From Chitinophagales bacterium (GTDB taxonomy: Bacteria > Bacteroidota > Bacteroidia > Chitinophagales > Chitinophagaceae), in the NCBI GenBank assembly GCA_025355935.1, contig JANXYS010000421.1:1-10995 (forward strand): a DNA stretch of 10,995 bases, given 5' to 3'. Position numbers and translations under genes: made by a program. Below the pieces are notes generated by a model. The model made no database searches and was not told the origin of the DNA. It saw nothing but the letters and a program-made list of their open reading frames with translations. Positions 1-7,145 of the stretch are shown piece by piece. Every line of letters starts with the position of its first letter. The first letter of the stretch is position 1.

Positions 1-1759
1 TTTTGGCAGGTTTTATAATCGTTCCTATATCAGCAGAATAAGCACCGGGCAAAACTTTTCTTCCCTTTTCAATTACTGAAACCCTTGTATCATTTGAGTG
101 AAAACCTTTACCAACATTTACATAAAATTGGGTACTATTGTCTTTATGATAATAGAAACTAACTTTTGGACTTAAAATGCCTGAAGTTGCTTTATACATA
201 CTATCCCTTTTTAAATGATCGGTATAATTATTAAAAAGCTGATCAAATCGTACGCCGGTATTTAAGCTGAATTTTTCTGAAAAACGGAAGGTTTCACTGA
301 CATAAGCGAATGTATTGGCTTCGGAAACATTCCCAAAAGCAAGCCTGTTTAATAAAGTATACCTGTTTACAGTGTGTGACAATTCGAGGTTGTTTACTTT
401 ATCCCACCTGATACCAATACCAGCTTGCGAAGTTAATTGTGTAGTGCCAATAAACGATAGTTGATGATAGGTTCCATTGTATCCAAACATATTCCTGCTT
501 TCTCTTTGCATTATCTGATCCCCATTTACAGTGTCTTCCAGAAAAAAAGTAAAGTTGGTGTGCAGGTCGAAATGGTAGTTGGAATAATAGAATTGATTTT
601 TAATAAAACTGCCATTTTTTAACGAAGTTATAAATTGAACATTGACGTTGCTACGGGAAGTTTTGCCTCCTTCTGTATTATCAATGGCACCATAAAAACC
701 GATAGATCCATCAGCAACGGCACGGTCTGGAACTTGGCCGGAAGCATCCCATTTACTTTTAAAGCCGGATGCTGAAGCGGTCATTTGTGTTTTGGAGGAG
801 AGGGCCAGGTTATATTTTCCAAACAGGTTAAACCGATTAAAATGCTGCCTGTTGAGCGTTGCTCCGTCGGTGTAATTAAATTCTCCCGCTATGTAAGCAC
901 TTTGCTTATCCTTATTTTTTTTCAAAAGATCAATCATAGCCAAGGTACGGTAGGTGTTAAACCGTCCTGCTTCTACTTGTACACGGCTACGCGAAATATT
1001 ATTATAAGTGGCGAAAGCTACGTATCCTGCCGTGTTTAAATTACCATGTTGTGTATAGTAAGGTCCGGTGCCGTAGTCGATATTATTGATGGTTTCCGGG
1101 ATAATAAAATGACTATCCGCATAACCTTGCCCGTGTGCGTGCGATACCATATTAACTGGCAGCCCATCAACGCTAACCTGTATATCTGTTCCATGATCAC
1201 AATCAAATCCTCTCAAAAAAATTTGTTCCGCTTTACCTCCACCTGCATGTTGGGCAACAAACAGGCCCGGAACAATCCGCAGCAACTCTTGTGTGTTTCG
1301 CACTGGATGAAGGTTAAGATCTACTTTGGCAAGTGTTGAAAATTTTTGCTGGATACTATGGTTATCTATCACCACATCTTCGAGGTTAACCGCGCCTGCA
1401 TTCATTTCTATACGAAGCGCTTTTTTTCCTGCCAGCGGCACAGTCACATTATCGTACCCTACAAAGGACGCCTTTAGCGTTGAATGAAGATTAGCAACAC
1501 GGAGGAGGAAATTGCCATCCTGGTCGGTTATGGCAGAATGGTTCAGGTTATTTTCTTCTGAAATAGTAGCAGCTGCCAGGGGCTGGCGGCTTACGGCATC
1601 GACGATCTTGCCGGTTACAACTGATTGGGCCTGCACTGTTGAAGAGAAAACGAGCAGGCTCGTGATTATAGCAAAAAGATTTTTTTTATAATAGCGAGCG
1701 CGAACAAGTAACCCTCGTATTGCCTTTATCCGCGGTGTAAGTAAAAGATTTGAGTACAT
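1..1759 (-). CDS. TonB-dependent outer-membrane receptor, 3' end cut by window edge
   Basis: This is an active-transport receptor of the outer membrane, powered by TonB-ExbBD. I translated the minus strand: one frame is open from an ATG at 1759 to base 1, giving 586 residues with no stop. The family usually has 700-850, so the C-terminal barrel strands lie outside the window. Order of parts: a hydrophobic signal peptide at about 26-44 (KKNLFAIITSLLVF, cleavage near VQA-Q); a carboxypeptidase-D regulatory-like beta domain at about 47-118 (VVTGKIVDAVSRQPLAAATI, then DGNFLL); a plug domain at about 140-250 (TQELLRIVPGLFV, FLRGFD, VSVDGLPVN); then barrel strands. The plug carries HAHGQGYADSHF at 207-218 and DCDHGTD nearby, a His/Asp-rich stretch that would suit a metal or metal-chelate ligand (inference). 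The signal peptide has an unusually long n-region of about 25 residues, but no other ATG, GTG or TTG lies in frame before residue 42, and a TAG closes the frame upstream. It probably shares a transcript with the small gene at 1985-2353. The family call is firm; the substrate is unknown. Confidence 0.93.
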   Translation of the reverse strand, partial: MYSNLLLTPRIKAIRGLLVRARYYKKNLFAIITSLLVFSSTVQAQSVVTGKIVDAVSRQPLAAATISEENNLNHSAITDQDGNFLLRVANLHSTLKASFVGYDNVTVPLAGKKALRIEMNAGAVNLEDVVIDNHSIQQKFSTLAKVDLNLHPVRNTQELLRIVPGLFVAQHAGGGKAEQIFLRGFDCDHGTDIQVSVDGLPVNMVSHAHGQGYADSHFIIPETINNIDYGTGPYYTQHGNLNTAGYVAFATYNNISRSRVQVEAGRFNTYRTLAMIDLLKKNKDKQSAYIAGEFNYTDGATLNRQHFNRFNLFGKYNLALSSKTQMTASASGFKSKWDASGQVPDRAVADGSIGFYGAIDNTEGGKTSRSNVNVQFITSLKNGSFIKNQFYYSNYHFDLHTNFTFFLEDTVNGDQIMQRESRNMFGYNGTYHQLSFIGTTQLTSQAGIGIRWDKVNNLELSHTVNRYTLLNRLAFGNVSEANTFAYVSETFRFSEKFSLNTGVRFDQLFNNYTDHLKRDSMYKATSGILSPKVSFYYHKDNSTQFYVNVGKGFHSNDTRVSVIEKGRKVLPGAYSADIGTIIKPAK

Positions 1760-1984
1760 AAAAGATAAGTTGAAACGTGTAAAATTGTTTGATAATAGTA
1801 TGTGCGTGCATATCTACATTGCCATTAAACCCATCAGGATTTAAATAATGGTAAAACAAAAAAGGATGTATATGCCAACCGGGTTCGGAAGCATGCGAAT
1901 GCATCAGAACAACCAAATTTGTTTTAAAAAAATAAAAATTGGAATTATAAGAGAGCCCGCAGACATGAGATCAGGAGTTATTCA
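1760..1984. other. Gap between small membrane protein and receptor, with a His-rich short ORF
   Basis: This 225-bp stretch separates the two minus-strand genes. I see no convincing terminator and no TAnnTTTG-type promoter on the minus strand, so the two genes may be co-transcribed. It contains most of a minus-strand reading frame (ATG near 1904, stop at 1686) rich in H-x-H pairs, which runs over the receptor start in another frame. I do not call it a gene; it is described under the findings. Confidence 0.4.
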
Positions 1985-2353
1985 TCAGATATTCCTGGGG
2001 GGCGGACCGTCGCATAAAATGTACGTTTGAGGCAGTTTGCCCGCAATGTTATGAAAAAATTCGAGTCGGTTGAGGTTAGCCAATACTGCATATGGCGCCT
2101 CAGTTATTGGGATATGGAAAGGGATGGGATCTTCAAATGCTGTACACGATACCTTTTTTGGCTGTCCATTTTCCGCGGCGGATTCCGCAACTTCGCGTTG
2201 CAGATGCTGACTTCCGTATTGGGCATGTACACAAGCAAGGTGCTCTATTTCATTAAACTCGTGCTGGTACCAATCGATGACTATTGGAAGGACAGGCCTC
2301 ACCATCATAGTTAGGTACAACAACATTAGATAATATGCTTTAGTAGCTTTCAA
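1985..2353 (-). CDS. Small His-containing membrane-anchored protein of a Bacteroidota receptor-associated type
   Basis: A 122-residue protein with one N-terminal hydrophobic segment (about 7-27, AYYLMLLYLTMMVRPVLPIV) followed by a soluble part with spaced His and Glu: HEFNEIEH at 31-38, then CVHAQYGSQH to H50, with more His at 80 and 101. It ends in GPPPRNI. The layout (short signal or anchor, E-x-x-H-like first half, polar middle, PPP near the C-terminus) matches, from memory, small uncharacterised Bacteroidota proteins encoded beside TonB-dependent receptors. The annotated start is TTG at 2353, giving a positively charged n-region (MKATK). The first in-frame ATG is at 2326 (residue 10), and an upstream TGA at 2374-2372 rules out a longer form. 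The periplasmic or inner-membrane location and a role beside the receptor are inferences from position and His content. No reaction can be assigned. It could instead be a secreted protein if the hydrophobic segment is cleaved. Confidence 0.72.
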   Translation of the reverse strand: MKATKAYYLMLLYLTMMVRPVLPIVIDWYQHEFNEIEHLACVHAQYGSQHLQREVAESAAENGQPKKVSCTAFEDPIPFHIPITEAPYAVLANLNRLEFFHNIAGKLPQTYILCDGPPPRNI

Positions 2354-2941
2354 TTTTAAATATCTATTAAATCATTTCAGTATATATACGGCACACAAGT
2401 TATAAAAGTTTATAAATTTTTGATGATGAGATTGGGACGATTAAAAAGAGCCGGGTTCGTAAAACTTTAAGTCGTGGCAATGCCAACTATTCAGTCATTC
2501 AGATGCCGCGTATGGAGAGGCTCGATGGGGTAATTTATGCAACCTGAATTATGCCCCTTGCAAATGCAGAGGAAGTAATAAACTTCCGGGAATAATTTTC
2601 TTCATTGAGTTCCCGGCAGGGCACCTTGCCAATAGAAAAGAACTTTTCAAAACACGTAAATATACACGCCTGTTAAGTACTTCCCAACATTTGAGCGTAG
2701 TTAATTGGACAAAGCACCACTTAAACATCTTCAGCTGCAACGAGTAATAAATACTTTATCACTTTTAACAAATCTTTGCATAAAGGCACACAGTTTGAGG
2801 TACCTAATTATCTGATCTATTACTTCTTTTCTTTTTTAGATTTTATTTTCTTGTCTCACCTCCCCAACTACGAATAATGAGTCCATTGCCCTCTGAGTAA
2901 TCAACCCAGTTTGATTTACTTAACTATTTAAAAAAATTCAA
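2354..2941. promoter_or_regulatory. Divergent intergenic region between the two transcription units
   Basis: These 588 bases hold no gene that I can support and must contain the promoters and leaders of both divergent units. Both flanks (2354-2445 and 2740-2941) are very AT-rich, while the centre is richer in GC and dense in inverted repeats (separate entry). I looked for the Bacteroidota -7 element TAnnTTTG on both strands and found no exact match. The nearest is AATCTTTG at 2771-2778 on the plus strand, without a good -33 partner. The start at 2942 has no Shine-Dalgarno-like sequence, only A-rich sequence, as is normal in this phylum. A 63-codon minus-strand frame at 2549-2740 looks like chance. 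Confidence 0.6.
2448..2630. other. Cluster of inverted repeats, possible structured leader or regulatory element
   Basis: Several potential stems lie next to each other. GAGCC (2448-2452) can pair with GGCTC (2519-2523) and encloses CGTGGCA (2473-2479) with TGCCGCG (2504-2510, one wobble). GGGGTAATT (2527-2535) pairs with AATTA-TG-CCCC (2547-2557, two-base bulge). GGAAG (2571-2575) pairs with CTTCC (2583-2587), which overlaps and competes with CCGGGAA (2586-2592) pairing with TTCCCGG (2610-2616). GGCAGG (2615-2620) pairs with CTTGCC (2625-2630). No stem is followed by a T-run on either strand, so these are not simple terminators. I do not recognise a known riboswitch core. Pairing alone does not show which strand is transcribed. 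Confidence 0.35.
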
Positions 2942-5035
2942 ATGAAAAAGAGATCTACCAGTTTTAGATTGAAGATTTTATTTGCGGCCATTGGCTTGAC
3001 CGTATTTTCAGTCATTCTAACATCATCAAGTCACCGGGAGGCACCTTTAATTGCCTATGATCCGCAAGCAGACAACACGGATGTGTATGCTTTCAGGAAT
3101 CCTGAACACCCTAACAAAATTGTCATTATCGCCAATTACATCCCTGGTCAGTTACCGGAGGATGGTCCGATTTATGCCAATTTTGGTGAAAACATTCGCT
3201 ATGAAATTCACGTCAAAAATGACGCAGAAACAAAAGGCGATGACATTACTTATCGTTTTACTTTTAGAAAAGTTAACGAAGATCCCACTACCATCTTTCA
3301 CATCCGGCTGGGAAAAGAAAATCAAAAGGATACTTACACCCTGGAACGTTATAGCGACCATCATTGGACCACCATCGTTTGTAATGGAAAAGTACCACCG
3401 CCGAATATTGGTCCACGCTCCATCCAATCGCCTGTTGGGCTAAACGCTCCGAGCTATCAAACAATCATGCAGAACTCCGTTACCACTGCGACCACTGGTG
3501 AAAAAGTTTTTGCGGGGCCAGTTGATGATCCCTTCTTTGCAGACCTTGGCGGAATATTTGATCTCGGCGACGCGCCTCGTACAGATGGCTCTCATCCTCA
3601 GGACCATTTGAAATGTAAAAATGTTTCTACCCTAGCATTGGAGATACCAATCGAAGCTTTACAAAAAGATCATAAAGCGGTAAGCAGGGCAAAGAATATT
3701 CTTGATGGCGACTTCGTGATCGGCGTATGGGCTTCCGCAAGCCGCAAAAGAATTAAAATATTAAACCCTAAGGGTGACGGTGATGAACTCCATGTGGGAG
3801 ATTGGGTACAGGTATCAAGACTTGGAATGCCACTTACTAATGAAGGATTGAATCCATTTGGGGTGAAGGACCTGTACAACAGCCTGAGCCCATACCAGGA
3901 TCCGGCAAAGCAGATAAGAATTTTCGGAGACTTTTTTTACAATCCTGAATTGGCTCTTTATATGGATGATGCCAAATTCGGCACGGTGGTTCCTGCGCTG
4001 AAACCCCTGCGTATTCAGAAAAACTCACTGGGAATGTTTGGCTTTGGTGACGGGCAAAACGGTTTGTATGGCCTTACTCCGGCGCAACGTGCAGGAACTG
4101 TATTTGCAGGACCATACGCACCGCTTTTATTACCTGGTCCGGGCAAACCAAGGTCGGTCGACATTTGGCCAATCTTTAATACAGGCGTGCCCAATATGCG
4201 GCCTTACCAACTAGCTACAGGGAAAGGAGGAAATCCGCTGGCCGAAGGAAAACCTTTCATCAATAACTTCTTACCAGTAGTGGGTGATATGCTTCGATTG
4301 AACATGGCCGTGCCGCCAACTCCAAGAACCAGTGCTGACTTCAGTGCGCTTGGCTTAGTACAGGCAGGGGTTCTGGGGTTAACTGACCCGCGCTTTAACA
4401 CCACCAAGAAATTAGAGTGGATCCCGAACATGGACGGCTTTCCTAATGGTAGAAGGCTTGAAGATGATGCCATACGTATAGAGTTGCAGACTGTAAGCGG
4501 AATAGTTTTGGCTGCTATCGGGTTGCCTTATGATGACTATGTTCCCGGCGGACCTTTGGCGACTCCAAGACTGGTAGGAGTATTAAAGTATCACACTGGC
4601 ATCGACAAAAACGATACAGCGCTGAACGTGAAGTTCCCCTACGAGCAAACTCCCTGGAGTGGTAAGCACAATTGCAATTGCGACTATGCTTCTCAAACAA
4701 CAATGAAAAATGAAGTAAGTGAAGTTAATGCGGTAAATACTTTTGCAGAAACAAGCGAGCTGGGCCTTGCACGTCCGGGAATTATTGCTAGTGCATATCC
4801 CAACCCGATGGCTACGAGTAATACCATCCAATACAAATTGGACCAGGATGCGAATGTACAGGTGACAGTTTTTAATGCTTTAGGCCAGCCAGTAAAAGTG
4901 CTATCCAATCAGCGGCAGACCGCGGGAATGCATACGATCGACTGGGTGTTACCAAGTACTCAAAAGGGAAATTATTTTATCCAACTATCTAAAAATGGTT
5001 TATTAAAGCAAACCATTAAAGTAGTGAAAGAATAA
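2942..5035 (+). CDS. DUF4331 family protein with T9SS C-terminal sorting domain
   Basis: A 697-residue secreted protein. Residues 1-29 form a Sec signal peptide (MKKRS then LKILFAAIGLTVF). The mature part opens with SSHREAPLIAYDP (29-41) and DNTDVYAFRNP (44-54), the hallmark start of DUF4331. The family extends to about residue 570, including GPVDDPFFADLGGIFDLG at 192-209. After a CNC motif at 578-580 and a linker comes a type A T9SS sorting domain at about 613-697, recognised by AYPNP (618-622), VFNALGQPV and GNYFIQLSKNG, ending in KVVKE. This predicts passage through the inner membrane by Sec and the outer membrane by T9SS, with release or anchoring at the cell surface. The biochemical role of DUF4331 is not known to me. 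Its place upstream of a TPR protein and a HupE-like permease, and opposite a TonB receptor, suggests extracellular handling of whatever that receptor imports. ATG follows an A-rich leader; a terminator follows the stop. Confidence 0.95.
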   Translation: MKKRSTSFRLKILFAAIGLTVFSVILTSSSHREAPLIAYDPQADNTDVYAFRNPEHPNKIVIIANYIPGQLPEDGPIYANFGENIRYEIHVKNDAETKGDDITYRFTFRKVNEDPTTIFHIRLGKENQKDTYTLERYSDHHWTTIVCNGKVPPPNIGPRSIQSPVGLNAPSYQTIMQNSVTTATTGEKVFAGPVDDPFFADLGGIFDLGDAPRTDGSHPQDHLKCKNVSTLALEIPIEALQKDHKAVSRAKNILDGDFVIGVWASASRKRIKILNPKGDGDELHVGDWVQVSRLGMPLTNEGLNPFGVKDLYNSLSPYQDPAKQIRIFGDFFYNPELALYMDDAKFGTVVPALKPLRIQKNSLGMFGFGDGQNGLYGLTPAQRAGTVFAGPYAPLLLPGPGKPRSVDIWPIFNTGVPNMRPYQLATGKGGNPLAEGKPFINNFLPVVGDMLRLNMAVPPTPRTSADFSALGLVQAGVLGLTDPRFNTTKKLEWIPNMDGFPNGRRLEDDAIRIELQTVSGIVLAAIGLPYDDYVPGGPLATPRLVGVLKYHTGIDKNDTALNVKFPYEQTPWSGKHNCNCDYASQTTMKNEVSEVNAVNTFAETSELGLARPGIIASAYPNPMATSNTIQYKLDQDANVQVTVFNALGQPVKVLSNQRQTAGMHTIDWVLPSTQKGNYFIQLSKNGLLKQTIKVVKE

Positions 5036-5042
5036 TATTTAT

Positions 5043-5078
5043 AAGTCCCGTTACTTTGATAGCGGGACTTTTTTTTAA
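5043..5078 (+). terminator. Rho-independent terminator after the DUF4331 gene
   Basis: AAGTCCCG (5043-5050) and CGGGACTT (5063-5070) form a perfect 8-bp stem with a 12-base loop, running directly into a T-run (5069-5076). It begins 7 bases after the DUF4331 stop and ends about 20 bases before the ATG of the next gene. It would reduce, but need not abolish, transcription into the TPR and HupE-like genes, giving much more DUF4331 mRNA than downstream mRNA if no internal promoter exists. Confidence 0.88.
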
Positions 5079-5097
5079 TTTACTACAAACAGATTGT

Positions 5098-6444
5098 ATG
5101 AATAGAAAAATTACCTACATCATTACCGTCCTTATTTTTTTTGTGGGCACTGCTTTTATAGTTTATAAATACCAACATAACAGGCATACTGCGAATAACT
5201 TTTATTATGAGTTGAAGGAGCGGAAGGGCCCCCTGGCAACAGAGCCCGGATGGGCCAAAACACAAGTGACCGCCGAAAATCTCTACCGTTCATTATCATA
5301 TAATCCCAAGGACGTTAAATCGGCTTTAAGTTTGGCCACCATTTTTATCAAAGAGGCGCGGATAACAGGAAATTATGCCTACTATGACGTGGCGGCAATG
5401 AAGCAGGCAGACATGGTGCTTGAACAGGACCCTGGAAATTTCCAGGCCCTCACTTACAAAGCATTATTATATTTATCGCAGCATCATTTTGCGGATGGGC
5501 TGGCAATCGCAAACAAAGCCCGGGATATCAACCCTTATAATGCATTCATATATGGGATACTTGTAGATGCCAATGTAGAGATGGGGAAATACCAGGATGC
5601 GATAGACAATGCTGATAAAATGATTTCCATCCGCCCCGATCTGCGATCTTATTCAAGGATCTCGTACCTGCGGGAAATTCACGGCGATTATAAAGGAGCG
5701 AAAGACGCCATGAAACTAGCGGTAGGTTCGGGTGTTGATGGTGATGACGGAACGGAATGGGCTCGCGTGCAGTTAGGTCGCCTGTATGAAAATACCGGCG
5801 CGCCAGACACGGCGGCATTTGAATATGCCCAATCATTGGCGTACCGCCACAGCTATGCGCCGGCACTTGCAGGCGAAGGCCATATTGCCTTCGTACAAAA
5901 AGATTATCAGAAAGCCCAGGCAGCATATGCGCAGGCGGAACAGCTTACGCTTGATTATTCGATACGGGAAAATCTGGCAGAGCTTGCCCGCGCGCGAGGC
6001 GACATTAAAGCGTCAAACGCATTATATAATACCATCATCGCCGACATGACCAGGGAGGCATCTTCTGCAAATGGCGATGAAAATATGGGTCACTATGTAG
6101 ATCGTGAACTGGCACAGGTATACCTTATGATCAATGAAAATGACAAGGCCCTTGATCATGCGCTGGCGGAATATAACAGGCGGCCCGAGAATATAGATGT
6201 TAACGAAACGCTTGGCTGGGTATATTATAAGCGGGGTGAGTCTTCCAAGGCCTTAACTCACATGACCACTGCTTTAAGAACCGGGTGCAAAAACCCTACA
6301 CTCCTTTGTCATGCGGGGCTGGTATTTGCTAAGGCCGGTAACAAAGCTAAAGCAAAGGAGCTCCTGACTTCAGCGCTTGCGAATAATCCCGGAATTGACC
6401 CCGAACTTAAAATGGAAAGTGAAAATATGTTGAAAGAGTTATAA
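5098..6444 (+). CDS. Membrane-anchored tetratricopeptide repeat protein
   Basis: The protein has 448 residues. A single N-terminal transmembrane segment (about 5-23, ITYIITVLIFFVGTAFIVY) without a lipobox suggests a signal anchor, probably with the rest in the periplasm (inference). From about residue 57 on it is helical with repeated TPR-like pairs: around 99-145 (AMKQADMVLEQDPGNFQALTY and INPYNA), 150-180 (GKYQDAIDNADKMISIRP), 194-210 (HGDYKGAKDAM), 219-285 and 335-428 (LGWVYYKRGESSKALTHM). TPR proteins act as docking scaffolds, so the likely role is assembling partners of this locus. I chose ATG at 5098. A TTG at 5056 in the same frame would lengthen it by 14 residues, but that extension lies inside the terminator hairpin and would spoil the charged n-region MNRK. 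It is followed after 8 nt by the HupE-like gene, so the two are very likely co-transcribed and translationally linked. Confidence 0.9.
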   Translation: MNRKITYIITVLIFFVGTAFIVYKYQHNRHTANNFYYELKERKGPLATEPGWAKTQVTAENLYRSLSYNPKDVKSALSLATIFIKEARITGNYAYYDVAAMKQADMVLEQDPGNFQALTYKALLYLSQHHFADGLAIANKARDINPYNAFIYGILVDANVEMGKYQDAIDNADKMISIRPDLRSYSRISYLREIHGDYKGAKDAMKLAVGSGVDGDDGTEWARVQLGRLYENTGAPDTAAFEYAQSLAYRHSYAPALAGEGHIAFVQKDYQKAQAAYAQAEQLTLDYSIRENLAELARARGDIKASNALYNTIIADMTREASSANGDENMGHYVDRELAQVYLMINENDKALDHALAEYNRRPENIDVNETLGWVYYKRGESSKALTHMTTALRTGCKNPTLLCHAGLVFAKAGNKAKAKELLTSALANNPGIDPELKMESENMLKEL

Positions 6445-6452
6445 TTTGTACC

Positions 6453-7124
6453 ATGATCAAGGGGTATGATTTGGTAAAAGGGAAACACGTACTGCTTCTT
6501 ATATGTATTGTGTTACCGCTGATGTCCTATCCTCATACAATTAACTATGCACTTGAAGCCGCACCTACACATGATGTGGTTTGGTTTTATTTTAAATTAG
6601 GAGTAAATCATATAGTTCCATACGGGTTAGATCATATCCTGTTTGTTGTAAGTCTTTGCCTGCTTAATAATAAATTTAAAACCATCCTTTGGCAAGCTAC
6701 GGCATTTACAGTGGCCCATACGATTACCCTTGCATTAAGTATGAAGGGCATCATTCACCTCCCTGCAGGAATTGTAGAACCCCTGATCGCTCTATCAATA
6801 GCATTTGTAGCTATAGAAAATATCCTGCTAAGTGAATTAAAGCCGTGGCGGATAGCAATTATATTTATGTTCGGCCTTGTGCATGGAATGGGCTTTGCAA
6901 GTGCCCTGAACGAAATAGGTTTACCCCGGAATAAATTCTATACTTCGATATTCTCATTTAACGTAGGGGTGGAAATCGGGCAGATCAGTATTATCTCGCT
7001 GGTGTTCCTTTTACTAATTATTCCGTTCGGGAAAAAGCCAGGATTCCGAAAATTTATTGTTTATCCACTTTCAGCCTTAATAGCCTTAGTAGCGTTGTAC
7101 TGGACCTTTGAACGAATGGCCTGA
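6453..7124 (+). CDS. HupE/UreJ-family membrane permease (putative metal transporter)
   Basis: A 223-residue integral membrane protein with about six or seven hydrophobic segments. Family signatures are clear: NHIVPYGLDHILFVVSL (52-68), FTVAHTITLAL (85-95), EPLIALSIAFVAIEN (109-123), FGLVHGMGFASAL (140-152) and FNVGVEIGQ (169-177). Conserved polar residues inside the membrane (H53, D60, H61, H89, E109, H144, E174) are those expected to coordinate a cation. Characterised HupE proteins facilitate nickel (or cobalt) entry across the inner membrane. This one belongs to the HupE/UreJ_2-like branch common in Bacteroidota, whose substrate is less certain. The first motif is H-x6-D-H rather than the H-x5-D-H of rhizobial HupE, and the later motif lacks its final Glu, so nickel should not be assumed. 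It is the last gene of the plus-strand unit and converges with rodA. Confidence 0.88.
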   Translation: MIKGYDLVKGKHVLLLICIVLPLMSYPHTINYALEAAPTHDVVWFYFKLGVNHIVPYGLDHILFVVSLCLLNNKFKTILWQATAFTVAHTITLALSMKGIIHLPAGIVEPLIALSIAFVAIENILLSELKPWRIAIIFMFGLVHGMGFASALNEIGLPRNKFYTSIFSFNVGVEIGQISIISLVFLLLIIPFGKKPGFRKFIVYPLSALIALVALYWTFERMA

Positions 7125-7145
7125 ATTGTTTTACCGGATGTAGTT

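Noticed and set aside
785..1339. Two plus-strand reading frames of 84 and 97 codons
   Set aside because: They lie antisense within the receptor gene, whose minus-strand frame is continuous and has clear family motifs; their translations show no recognisable pattern.
1..1759. Receptor as a decayed pseudogene, since no complete frame is visible
   Set aside because: Codon-by-codon translation of the minus strand from 1759 to 1 shows no stop or frameshift; it only runs off the window.
2027..2314. Plus-strand 95-codon frame
   Set aside because: It is antisense to the 122-residue protein, whose product has a sensible membrane segment and patterned residues; the plus-strand product has none.
2436..2560. 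Possible cobalamin riboswitch (gattaaaaag followed by paired elements)
   Set aside because: The conserved GCCACTG-like and B12-box sequences are absent, so the resemblance is limited to a short AT-rich string.
2549..2740. Minus-strand 63-codon frame in the divergent intergenic region
   Set aside because: The product has no motif, and its DNA overlaps the inverted-repeat cluster; it is better explained as chance.
5056..5097. TTG start giving a TPR protein 14 residues longer
   Set aside because: The extension lies within the terminator stem and T-run, and ATG at 5098 gives a normal charged n-region before the membrane segment.
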